Source: [Pseudomonas] carboxydohydrogena (GTDB taxonomy: Bacteria; Pseudomonadota; Alphaproteobacteria; Rhizobiales; Xanthobacteraceae). From it: a stretch of 64,000 bases of DNA. Where the stretch lies: contig NZ_CP113162.1 of NCBI RefSeq assembly GCF_029030725.1, positions 1,114,501-1,178,500 on the forward strand, read 5' to 3'. Within the stretch, counting starts at the first letter, position 1. Every line of letters starts with the position of its first letter. The notes beneath the pieces are model-generated. The model saw only the letters and a list, made by a program, of their open reading frames with translations, had not been told where the DNA came from and ran no database searches. Both the position numbers and the translations under genes were made by a program. Shown piece by piece: positions 17,406 to 26,700 of this stretch.

Positions 17406-18688
17406 CTGAAAAACGCGATCCGCTCGGCGTGGCTCATGCGACGGATTGGCGCAAGCAGGTCCGCCCGGCCGTTGGACGGCCGCGTCACGACACCCTGTGC
17501 GATCAGGCTGGCACCAAGGGATGCCTCATGCACCGGGTCGAAGGGCGGCAGCGGAGCGATCTCGGCTTCGATGTCGGCCCAGAGATCTTCGGAGCCGCCG
17601 CCTTCCGCTTCGGCCGCCACCGTGCTTTCGGGCGCGGGTTCGGTGGCTGAAGCGACATGCGGCAGGCTCGCCGCCGTCGCCACGGCCGGGACTTCGGCAG
17701 GCACGGGCTCGGCCATTGGCTGAGGGGCCGGTTGCGAAGCCGAAGCCGTCATGATCGAGCGCGGCGCGGCGGCCACGGGAGCAGGCTCGTCTTGCGCCGG
17801 AGCCGGCTCGGGTTGCGGCAGTTCTGCAAACGGTGCGGCAGGCGCAGCTTCGACGGCGGCCTCCAGAAGGGCCTCGGGGATCGAAGCAACGTCTTCAAGA
17901 GAGGCGACTTCGGGCGCGGGGATTTCAGGTGCAGGGGCCTCGGGCGCGATGGCTTCCATCGCGGCCTCGATCTTCGCGGTCACGGCTTCCGCAACGGCCG
18001 TTTCCACAAGGGGAGGCTCCACAGCGGCAGGTTTTGCAATAACAGGCTCTGTAACGGCGACCTCAGGCTGCGGTTCAGGCTGGAGAACTTGAGCAGGGGC
18101 AGGCGCTGACTCAGCCATGATTTCGGATGCGTGAGGGCTGCCTGCGCTCTCGGCTGTCGCCGGGGCTGCGTCACGGTCCTGCGAAACTGCGGTGTCGAGG
18201 GCCGCCAGCATCCGGTCGCGGATGGCCTCCAGAGGGAAGTCGTCGCAGGCCGCCTCGATGGCGCGAACCTGTCCGTCGAGGATGTTGCAGATACGCGGGT
18301 CCGCCCCGGATTCCCGCAAGCCCCAGATGATCTCGCGAATGATCCGGGCGCTTTTGCGCCACGGCAGCAGCGTATGGTCGAATCCGGTTTCGGTGAACTG
18401 CTCGCGGATCGCCGTCCTTGCCTTCTCGAGCGTTGTTTCCAGCAGGGCTTCTGAAGGGGCCGAAGTTGCGGCCTCGTGATGCGCCGCACCAATGCTTTGC
18501 TCGATCCGCGCCACGGCTTCCAGCACCATGGCGGTATCGGCGTTGCGGTTGCGCTTGGCGTATTCGGTCAGGAACCAGCGTCCGCGCGCGGTTTCCATGA
18601 AGGCTTCGCGGATAGCGTGATAATCGGCTTCGGTGGGGACCGCAGCGCTCGCCGAGATGGGCGACAATGCAAAGGCTTCTTCAGCCAT
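17402..18688 (-). CDS. Uncharacterised alphaproteobacterial protein, Ala/Pro/Glu-rich
   Basis: I do not recognise a named family. The 428-residue protein has an ordered N-terminal half (residues about 18-175) with the segment AFMETARGRWFLTEYAKRNR followed by predicted helices, then a long disordered stretch rich in Ala, Pro, Glu and Val (about 185-370), and a short conserved-looking tail ending in RMSHAERIAFFS. No signal peptide or membrane helix is visible. The linker suggests a tether between an interaction domain and a tail peptide. It shares overlapping stop codons with the ammonia-lyase gene. Confidence 0.7.
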   Translation of the reverse strand: MAEEAFALSPISASAAVPTEADYHAIREAFMETARGRWFLTEYAKRNRNADTAMVLEAVARIEQSIGAAHHEAATSAPSEALLETTLEKARTAIREQFTETGFDHTLLPWRKSARIIREIIWGLRESGADPRICNILDGQVRAIEAACDDFPLEAIRDRMLAALDTAVSQDRDAAPATAESAGSPHASEIMAESAPAPAQVLQPEPQPEVAVTEPVIAKPAAVEPPLVETAVAEAVTAKIEAAMEAIAPEAPAPEIPAPEVASLEDVASIPEALLEAAVEAAPAAPFAELPQPEPAPAQDEPAPVAAAPRSIMTASASQPAPQPMAEPVPAEVPAVATAASLPHVASATEPAPESTVAAEAEGGGSEDLWADIEAEIAPLPPFDPVHEASLGASLIAQGVVTRPSNGRADLLAPIRRMSHAERIAFFS

Positions 18689-18841
18689 GGACGTTACTCA
18701 CACTCGCCCGCGCAAGTGATAAATCCAAGCGATGACACCAGCTCGCGGGGAAACGGTTCCAGATCGGACAGGTGCATCGAATCTGATTTGAATGAGGCGG
18801 GCAATTGGCCAGACTGAGTTATCGACCGACTTATTTTCGCA

Positions 18842-19828
18842 CTACCCCCACAGGGCCGCTTCCGGCGGGTGGACGGTCGAGCCTTCATAGTGCAGGGCAG
18901 GCTCGCGGTCCCTGGCCAGCAGCAGCGGGCCGTCGAGATCGACGATGAAAGCTTGCTGCGCCGCGATCAGGGCCGGGGCCATCGCCAGCGAGGTCGCGAC
19001 CATGCAGCCGACCATGACTTTAAGCCCAAGCCGTTCGGCCTCGCGGCGCATCGCCAGCGCCTCGGTGAGGCCGCCGGTCTTGTCGAGCTTGATGTTGACC
19101 GCGTCGTAGCGGCCCGCCAGTCCCATGAGTGAAGCGGTGGCGTGCGCGCTCTCGTCCGCGCAGACCGGGATCGGCCGTGAGATCCGTTCAAGGGCGGCAT
19201 CCTGCCCCGCAGGCAGCGGCTGCTCGACCAAAGCGACGCCCGCTTCGGCGCAGGCATCGAGGTTGCGTTGCAGGTTGGCGTCGGACCACGCCTCGTTGGC
19301 ATCCACGATCAAGGCTGCGTCAGGTGCCGCGCGGCGCACGGCAGCGATCCGCGCCTCGTCGCCTTCGCCGCCGAGCTTGATCTTCAGGAGCGGACGATGC
19401 GCGGCGGCCGATGTGGCCTGCGCCATCTCCTCCGGCGTGCCGAGCGAGATGGTGTAGGCGGTGGTGAGAGGGCGCGGCGCGGGAAGGCCCGCAAGCTCCC
19501 AGACGCGCCGCTTCGCCTCCTTCGCTTCCAGATCCCACAGCGCGCAGTCGAGCGCGTTGCGTGCGGCACCCGGCGGCATCCGCTCGCGCAGCGTCTCGCG
19601 CGTGAGTGTCGTCCACTGGCCGACCGAATGTATCGCATCGGCGGCGGCTTCCGGCGTCTCGTTGTAGCGTGGATAGGGCACGCACTCGCCGCGTCCGGTC
19701 ACGCCGTTGCGGCTGATCTCGACGACGACGACGACGGCTTCGGTCTTGCTGCCGCGGCTGATGGAGAAACGGCCCGCGATCGGCCAGCGCTCGACGTAGA
19801 CTTGTAGCTGGAAGGGAACAGGGATCAT
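18842..19828 (-). CDS. Dipeptide epimerase (L-Ala-D/L-Glu type), enolase superfamily
   Basis: Muconate-lactonizing subgroup enzyme of 328 residues that probably epimerises L-Ala-D-Glu from recycled murein peptides. Catalytic landmarks are LLKIKLGG (KxK base), LIVDANEAW, ALVEQPLP and VCADES for the three metal ligands, and NIKLDKTGG for the opposite lysine. The frame is open to 19975 but I chose the ATG at 19828, where the capping-domain strand LQVYVERWPIAGRF starts. Exact dipeptide specificity needs assay. Confidence 0.85.
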   Translation of the reverse strand: MIPVPFQLQVYVERWPIAGRFSISRGSKTEAVVVVVEISRNGVTGRGECVPYPRYNETPEAAADAIHSVGQWTTLTRETLRERMPPGAARNALDCALWDLEAKEAKRRVWELAGLPAPRPLTTAYTISLGTPEEMAQATSAAAHRPLLKIKLGGEGDEARIAAVRRAAPDAALIVDANEAWSDANLQRNLDACAEAGVALVEQPLPAGQDAALERISRPIPVCADESAHATASLMGLAGRYDAVNIKLDKTGGLTEALAMRREAERLGLKVMVGCMVATSLAMAPALIAAQQAFIVDLDGPLLLARDREPALHYEGSTVHPPEAALWG

Positions 19829-19944
19829 TGAAATGTGACGCTTGGTTGATGACGGGCTTGCCGTTGTGCCACAATTATGGCTCTTAGGAAGTTCTCCGTA
19901 CAAGCCGGATCGGGAACCGAACGCTCGCGTTGTGTGGCGTAAAA

Positions 19945-21096
19945 ATGCGGGAGCCTTTCGTGAACGGGAATCCAACCCTCGAGCAGACGCCGCTTGGCGC
20001 CGGTGTGGCGTTGCGCGCGGCCGGGGAATGGACAGTGCACCATGCGCCCGCGCTCGAGAAACTGGTGGAGCATACCGAGCGCTCCCGTGACGGCAGCCGC
20101 GCGGGCCTCGTCATCGACGTCTCGCAGATTTCGCGGATGGATACGTTCGGCGCATGGCTGATCGAGCGGTTGCGCCGTGGTCTCACGCGCGGCGATACCG
20201 CGCCGATGATCGCGGGCCTGTCGCCGGATTACGCGAGTCTTGTTGAAGAAGTGAAGCGCGTGAAGGCCGTGCCGGAGCCGGCGAGAGTGCCGTTCGGTCC
20301 GATCCGTGCGGTCGAGGCGGTTGGCCGCACCGTGGCCGGAGTCGCCGAGACGCTGCTCGGTCTTCTCAACATGACGGGTTCGATCCTTCATGCGTTCTGG
20401 CGTGTGATTCTGCATCCGAGCCACTTTCGCCTGACGTCGACTGTCCATCAACTTGAGCAGGTGTGCTGGCGCGCGGTGCCGATCGTGGTGCTCATCACCT
20501 TTCTGATCGGCTGCATCATCGCCCAGCAGGGCATTTTCCAGTTCCGCAAGTTCGGCGCGGACGTGTTCGTGGTCGACATGCTCGGCGTGCTGGTGCTGCG
20601 CGAGATCGGCGTGCTGCTGGTCGCGATCATGGTGGCGGGCCGTTCGGGCAGCGCCTACACCGCCGAACTCGGCTCGATGCGGATGCGCGAGGAGGTCGAT
20701 GCGCTACGCACGATGGGGTTCGATCCGACCGAGGTGCTGATCCTGCCGCGCATCCTCGCGCTGGTGATCGCGATGCCGATCCTGGCGTTCCTCGGCGCGA
20801 TGGCGGCGCTTTACGGCGGCGGTCTCACCGCGTGGATTTACGGCGGCGTGCAGCCGGACGCTTTCCTGTCGCGGCTGCGCGAGGCGATCTCGATCAACCA
20901 TTTCACCGTCGGCCTCGTGAAGGCGCCGTTCATGGCGCTGATTATCGGCATCATCGCCTGCGTCGAGGGCGCGGCGGTGCAGGGCAGCGCGGAATCGCTC
21001 GGCAAGCACACCACGGCCTCGGTGGTGAAGTCGATTTTCTTTGTCATCGTCGTCGATGGCCTGTTCGCCATCTTCTTCGCCTCGATCGGAGTCTGA
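19945..21096 (+). CDS. mlaE: Phospholipid ABC transporter permease MlaE with N-terminal STAS domain
   Basis: Inner-membrane permease of 383 residues for retrograde or anterograde phospholipid transport. Residues about 10-110 resemble a STAS domain (MlaB-like), here fused to the permease. The MlaE domain follows, with GSAYTAELGSMRMREEVDAL near residue 233 and helices to the end. The ATG at 19945 is preferred over a TTG five codons upstream. Four bases separate it from mlaF. The fusion explains why no separate mlaB is seen. Confidence 0.92.
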   Translation: MREPFVNGNPTLEQTPLGAGVALRAAGEWTVHHAPALEKLVEHTERSRDGSRAGLVIDVSQISRMDTFGAWLIERLRRGLTRGDTAPMIAGLSPDYASLVEEVKRVKAVPEPARVPFGPIRAVEAVGRTVAGVAETLLGLLNMTGSILHAFWRVILHPSHFRLTSTVHQLEQVCWRAVPIVVLITFLIGCIIAQQGIFQFRKFGADVFVVDMLGVLVLREIGVLLVAIMVAGRSGSAYTAELGSMRMREEVDALRTMGFDPTEVLILPRILALVIAMPILAFLGAMAALYGGGLTAWIYGGVQPDAFLSRLREAISINHFTVGLVKAPFMALIIGIIACVEGAAVQGSAESLGKHTTASVVKSIFFVIVVDGLFAIFFASIGV

Positions 21097-21099
21097 GCG

Positions 21100-21870
21100 A
21101 TGGCGAATGCGGCGAACGACGCGATCATCCGGGTGCGCGACCTCACGGTCGGGTTCGGCGAAAGGCTGATCCTCGACAGGCTCAGCCTCGACGTGAAGCG
21201 CGGCGAAATCCTCGGCTTCGTCGGCCCCTCAGGTGCCGGCAAGTCGGTGCTGACGCGCACCATTCTCGGCCTGATGCCGAAGCGCTCGGGCACCATCGAG
21301 GTGTTCGGCGTCAACATGAACGAGGCCGACGACAAGACCCGCAGCGCCGTCGAGCGCCGCTGGGGCGTGCTGTTCCAGCAGGGCGCGCTGTTCTCCTCGC
21401 TGACGGTGCGCCAGAACATCCAGTTCCCGGTCCGCGAATTCATGAAGGTGTCGGACCGGCTGCTCGACGAGATCGTGGTGGCGAAGCTCACCATGGTCGG
21501 ATTGAGGCCGGAAACCGCCGACCTTTATCCGTCGGAGCTTTCGGGCGGCATGATCAAGCGCGTAGCGCTGGCGCGTGCGCTCGCGCTCGATCCGGAGATC
21601 GTGTTCCTTGACGAGCCGACCTCGGGCCTCGATCCGATCAGCGCCGGCGATTTCGACGAACTCGTCATGACCTTGCAGCGTGCTTTGGGGCTGACCGTTT
21701 TCATGGTAACGCATGACCTCGACAGCCTGAAAACCGCATGCAACCGGATCGCCGTGCTCGGCGACAGGAAAGTGCTGCTCGTCGGCACCATGGACGACAT
21801 GCTGGCGTCGCAGCATCCGTGGTTGCGGGAATATTTTCATGGCAAGCGTGCGCGTGCCGTTGTTGCGTAG
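21100..21870 (+). CDS. mlaF: Phospholipid ABC transporter ATP-binding protein MlaF
   Basis: ABC ATPase of 256 residues that powers the MlaE permease. Walker A is GPSGAGKS near residue 44, the Q-loop is in LFQQGALFSSLTV, the signature is LSGGM near 147, Walker B is IVFLDEPTSGLDP near 167, and the switch histidine is in VTHDLDS. It lies between mlaE and mlaD in a tight operon with 3- and 15-base gaps. Confidence 0.95.
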   Translation: MANAANDAIIRVRDLTVGFGERLILDRLSLDVKRGEILGFVGPSGAGKSVLTRTILGLMPKRSGTIEVFGVNMNEADDKTRSAVERRWGVLFQQGALFSSLTVRQNIQFPVREFMKVSDRLLDEIVVAKLTMVGLRPETADLYPSELSGGMIKRVALARALALDPEIVFLDEPTSGLDPISAGDFDELVMTLQRALGLTVFMVTHDLDSLKTACNRIAVLGDRKVLLVGTMDDMLASQHPWLREYFHGKRARAVVA

Positions 21871-21885
21871 ACCGGAGTTTGGGTA

Positions 21886-22755
21886 ATGGAAACGCGGGCG
21901 AACTATCTTCTGATCGGTGCCTTCACGCTGGCCGTGATCGCGGCGGCGTTCGGCTTCGTGTTCTGGTTTCAGAACCTCGGCGCGGTGGCGCAGCGCTCGC
22001 CCATCCGCATCATCTTCGAGGGCGCGGCCTCGGGTCTGCGCACCGGCGGCAACGTCAATTTCAACGGCATCAAGATCGGCGAGGTCACCTCGATCAAGCT
22101 CGACGATCCGAAGCGCGTGGTGGTGATCGCCTCGGTCGACAAGAGCGCGCCGATCCGTTCCGACACTCTGGTCGGGCTGGAGTTCGCGGGCCTCACCGGC
22201 GTGTCGGCGGTGTCGCTGAAGGGGGGTTCGCTGGAGGCGGGTGGCATTCCGGTGGCCGATGACGGCGTGCCGACGCTGACGGCCGATCCGAATGCGATCA
22301 TGGATATCGGCGAGGCGGTGCGGGCGACGTTGCAGAACGTCAACAAACTCGTGACCGACAATCAGGCAGCGCTGCATGACAGCATGGAGAACCTGAAGAC
22401 CTTCTCCAAGGCGCTGGCCGACAATTCCAGCCGCATCGACAGCATCATGGTCGGCGTGGATTCGCTGATGGGCGGCAAGGACGGCGAGGGCGGCGAGTTG
22501 CAGAAGGCCGCGCGCTCGTTCCGCGAACTGGCGGACAACCTCGACAAGCGGACGGCGGTGCTGACGGCGGACGGGCGGGCGCTGATTTCCGACAGCCGCC
22601 GTACGCTCGGCGACATCAGCCGCGCGGTGAATAATTTCGACCGCAATCCGACCCGCGTGCTGTTCGGCGCCAGCACCACCGACAACCGCGCGGCGCCTGC
22701 GCAAGCGCAACCGGCTCCATCGCCGGCCCGGCCGCATCGTCCACCGGCGCGATGA
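21886..22755 (+). CDS. mlaD: MCE-domain periplasmic lipid-binding protein MlaD-like
   Basis: Protein of 289 residues with one N-terminal membrane helix (about residues 7-27), the MCE domain (about 40-120, GAASGLRTGGNVNFNGIKIG), a helical region and a Pro/Ala-rich tail. It forms the periplasmic ring of the MlaFED complex that hands phospholipids between membranes. It is longer than E. coli MlaD, as usual in alphaproteobacteria. Its stop overlaps the glucokinase start (ATGA). Confidence 0.92.
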   Translation: METRANYLLIGAFTLAVIAAAFGFVFWFQNLGAVAQRSPIRIIFEGAASGLRTGGNVNFNGIKIGEVTSIKLDDPKRVVVIASVDKSAPIRSDTLVGLEFAGLTGVSAVSLKGGSLEAGGIPVADDGVPTLTADPNAIMDIGEAVRATLQNVNKLVTDNQAALHDSMENLKTFSKALADNSSRIDSIMVGVDSLMGGKDGEGGELQKAARSFRELADNLDKRTAVLTADGRALISDSRRTLGDISRAVNNFDRNPTRVLFGASTTDNRAAPAQAQPAPSPARPHRPPAR

Positions 22756-23732
22756 ACGTCACGGCGCGCGCGGGACTGGATGACCTGCGGGTCATCGGAG
22801 ACATCGGCGGCACCCATGCCCGCTTCGCGCTGGCGCAGCATGGCGCGTACAGCCATGAGCAGCGCAGCGATGTCGGCAAATACAACTCGCTGTTCGAGGC
22901 GATGCAGGATTATCTCGCGGCGCTGCCGCCGGGTTTGAAGCCATCGACGGCGGTGATCGATGTCGCGGGGCCGGTGCGCGGCGACGAGATCAGGATGACC
23001 AATCTTGCCTGGTCGTTCTCGGCGACCGACATGAAGCAGCGGCTTGGCCTGAAAGTCTTCCGCGTGCTCAACGATTTCGCGGCGGCGGCCTCGTCCATTC
23101 CCCATTTGCCGAAGGCCGATTGCTTTGCCATCGGGCCCGATCTGCCGGGCCTGAACGGGCCGGTCGGCGTGATCGGTCCCGGCACCGGCCTCGGCGTCGG
23201 CGCGCTGGTGCCGAACGGCGAGCGCTGGACGCTCATTCCGGGAGAGGGCGGGCATGTCAGCCTGCCGCCGTCAGATGCGATGGAAGACCGCATTCTCGTC
23301 ATCCTCCGCAAGCGGTTCGGCCATGTATCCGCCGAGCGCGTGTTGTCGGGCGCGGGTCTCGTCAATCTCTATCAGGCGCTGTGCGAGATCGACGGCGTGG
23401 CGGCCGCGCCGCTGACGCCCGCCGATGTCACCGACCACGCCATGCGCGGCACCGACCCGGTTTGCATGAAGGCGTTCGGGCATTTCTGCGAGATGCTCGG
23501 CACCGTCGCGGGCGATCTGGCGCTGACGCTCGGTGCGACCGGCGGCATCTATATCGCGGGCGGCATCCTGCTGCGCTTCAAGGAGGCTTTCGCGGCCTCC
23601 GGTTTCCGTGCGCGGTTCGAGAGCAAGGGCCGCTTCCGCGACTGGCTGCGGACCGTTCCCACGCCTTTGATCCTGGAAGAATCCCCGGCGCTGCTCGGGC
23701 TTGCGAACGTGCCGATCGAGACGGATGCCTGA
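22752..23732 (+). CDS. glk: Glucokinase
   Basis: ROK-independent bacterial glucokinase of 326 residues that phosphorylates glucose with ATP. GDIGGTHARFAL near residue 17 binds phosphate, GPGTGLGVGAL near 140 and PGEGGHVSL near 165 are family motifs, and DFAAAASSIP contains the sugar-binding aspartate region. It is the last gene of the mla operon, with a 4-base overlap with mlaD, an unusual partner for lipid transport. A strong terminator follows. Confidence 0.93.
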   Translation: MNVTARAGLDDLRVIGDIGGTHARFALAQHGAYSHEQRSDVGKYNSLFEAMQDYLAALPPGLKPSTAVIDVAGPVRGDEIRMTNLAWSFSATDMKQRLGLKVFRVLNDFAAAASSIPHLPKADCFAIGPDLPGLNGPVGVIGPGTGLGVGALVPNGERWTLIPGEGGHVSLPPSDAMEDRILVILRKRFGHVSAERVLSGAGLVNLYQALCEIDGVAAAPLTPADVTDHAMRGTDPVCMKAFGHFCEMLGTVAGDLALTLGATGGIYIAGGILLRFKEAFAASGFRARFESKGRFRDWLRTVPTPLILEESPALLGLANVPIETDA

Positions 23733-23740
23733 AACAAAAT

Positions 23741-23774
23741 AAAAAAGCGGAAGCCTGAGGCTTCCGCTTTTTTT
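23741..23774. terminator. Bidirectional rho-independent terminator
   Basis: The 9-bp stem GCGGAAGCC / GGCTTCCGC has a 3-base loop and is flanked by an A-run on the left and a T-run on the right, so it can stop glk transcription on + and the long convergent gene on -. Confidence 0.9.
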
Positions 23775-23796
23775 ATTTCATTCGTTCGCGCGGCTG

Positions 23797-26700
23797 TCAG
23801 CCGAGGCGGCCCGCGGCGTGGGCGAGCAGGGTGTAGACCAGCCCGGTCTCCGAGGTCAGATGGCCGCGCAGCACGGTCGGGCCGCGTTCGTCACGCGATA
23901 CGTCATCCAGCAGCCGCTCGAACTCGTTGATGTAACGGTCCACGGTCTGCTTGAAGGCGCGGTCGGCGCGATACTTGCGGGCGACCTCGTCGAACGCCTT
24001 CTGGCCCGCGGGCGTATAAAGGCGCTTGTTGAAGGCCTTGCGCTCGCCGCGCTGGTAACGGTCCCACATCTCGGCGGCGAGATCGCGATCCACCAGACGC
24101 GAGATGTCGAGCGACAGGGCGTCCAGCGGATTGCCGCTCGGGGCGCGGGCCGGCTGAGAGGAGCGGCCGCGTTCGCTGACAGTGGCGTCGGTACGGTTGA
24201 GGAGGTCCGAGAGCCAGCCATCGCGCGCCTGATCGGAGCCTGCCGGGCTGACGGACGGCGCTTCGGTGCGGCGGCCGTTCGGCGCGCCGAGATCCGGCGG
24301 CGGCAGGCTGGAGGCGCTGCCATTGCCATAGTCGCGGCCGCGCGAGGCGGGCGCGGCGGCGCGGCTGCTGGCCACCGCCATCGCCGGTTCTTCCTCGCGC
24401 TGGCGCGTCGTCGATGCAACGTCGAGGCCGCGGCCATGGCGGGCGACGATGCGGTTGAGTTCGGCCAGGGCTTCGATCTGGTCGACAATGACCTTGCGCA
24501 TCTGCGCGGTGCTCTCGGATGCCTCCTGCGGCAATTCCAGCACGCCGCGGCGCAGATCGGCGCGGGTGGCGTCGAGTTCCTGATGCAGTTCGGCGGCCAT
24601 CTGCTTCATCGAATGGACGATGTTGCCGAACTTGTCGGATGCTTCCGCGAACATGCTGGCTGCATCCTGGGTGCCGCGATCGTAAATCTCGCCCATCGCT
24701 TCGAGCGTCTGGCGGCGCTCGTCCTCGACGGCCATGCGCACGGCCTCGAACTGGCGGCCCACCGCGGAGGAGCTTGCCCCGGCGCTTTCGGCGACGACGC
24801 GGGCGATGTCGCGCGCGCGCAGTTCGGCGGCGTTGAGCGATTCCTCAAGCAGGCTGACGAAGCGGCTGAGGCGCTCGTCGAGGTCGAGGGTGCGGGTGTC
24901 GATGGTGGTGGTGAGCTGCTCCAGGAGACCCTGACGCTCGGCGACGGACTGGGTGGTCCGTTCGTTGCTCTGCTCGACCGTGCGGACGGCCTCGGAGAGC
25001 ATGCGGCCATGGCTCTCGAACTGGGTCGAGAGGCTGCTGAGGCCCTGCAACGCGCCCGTGGTGGATTCGTTGAAGGTGCGCAACTGCTCTTCCAGCGCGC
25101 TGGTCGAGGCGCTGTTGCGGCTGGTGACATCGTTGAGCGCGGTGACGAAATCGGCCACGCGGGTGACGAGCGCGCGCTCAAGCGAGTTGAGGTTTTCGTG
25201 AGCGCCGGTGAGCACTTCCTGCAACAGGATATTGCCTTCACGCAGCCGCTCGAACAGCGCGACGGTATCGGTGCGCAGGATCTTGCTGGTCTCCTGCATT
25301 TCGGTGACGGCGGCGGTCGCGACCTGGCGCGACTGGTCGATCGCGGCGCGGGTGCTGGTCTCGACATCCTTCAGCGCCTTGCTGACGGAGCCGGTGGCCA
25401 GTTCGCTCGCGGCGGTGATCTGGCGCGAGATGTCCGAGCTCTGATTCATCAGTTGCACGGTGAAGTCGCCGCTCTGGGTCTCGATCGCCTTGAGCGCGCT
25501 GGTGGTCGCGCCGCTGATCGTATGGGCGAACTCGTGGGTCTTGGTGCCGAGCGCCTCGACAAGCTGCGCGCTCTTGCCGTCGATCATCAGGCTGAGCTGG
25601 CTGCTTCTGTCGGCGAGGGTCGTCGCAAGCTGCCCGCTCTTGTCGCCGAGGATGGCCGCGAGCTGTTCGGTCTTGGCGGCGATGACATCGGCGAGCGGAG
25701 CGCGCTTTTCATCGAGGATGGCTGCGATGCGGTCGGTCTGCTCGCGGACGCCGCCGGTGATTTCCTCGACCTTGTTGTTGAGGGACTGGCCGAAGTTTTC
25801 GGTGCCGGTGGCGATGGTGCGCTCGATCTCGGCTGAAGCCGACTTGATCTGGGCGCTGGCGTTGTTGGAAGCGAGAAAGAGGGTGCTCTCGCTCTCGCGC
25901 GCACTCGTCTGGATGGTGCGCTCCATCTCGGTCGTGGTGGCGCGCAATTGCGAGCCGACTTCGCCGGACAAGGCGAGCAGCGACTGCTGGGCGTTGCGCG
26001 CACCGCTCTGGATAGCCTCGCTGGTTTCCACGGCGAGGTTGGCCAACGAGCGCTCCGAATCCTCGACGCGGGCCTTGATGCTCTGCGTGATTTCCTCGGT
26101 GCGCGAAATCAGGGCCTCGCTGGCCTTCTGTCCGCTCGCCTCGACGCGGCTGGCGGCGGATTCGACACGGATGTCGAGCAGGTTCTCGAAACGGACGACG
26201 CGGGCCTCGATATCGGAGGCGACCGAACCAGCGTGGTTCTCGATGCCCTGCTGCATCTCGCCGAAGCGGGTGGAGAGGGTATCGGCGAGCGCCGTGCTCT
26301 GCGCGTCGATGGTCTGGGTGACGGCTTCGGCGCGCCTGTCGAAGGAGTTTTCGAGCGCGGAGAGGCGCTGGTCGATGGTGTTGTCGAACGACTTGATCGT
26401 GGTGTCGAGCGACACTTCCAGCGTGGTGACGCGGGAATCGAGGGCGTTCTGGAAGACGCCGAGACGCTCGTCGAGGTTGTCGCGGATCTGCGCGCCGTGC
26501 GAGGTAACGCGGGTGTCGAAGGTGTCGACGTAGTTTTTCAGATTGTCAGCGATGTTCTGGGTGTGGTTGCCCATGCGCTCGACGATTTCGCCGCCATAGG
26601 TCTTCACGGTGCGGTCGAATTCCGCGACGTGACGCGTGATGAGCGCGCCGAGCGTGCCGCTGTCGCGGGCGAATTTCTCGGCCAGCTCGCCACCCTGTTC

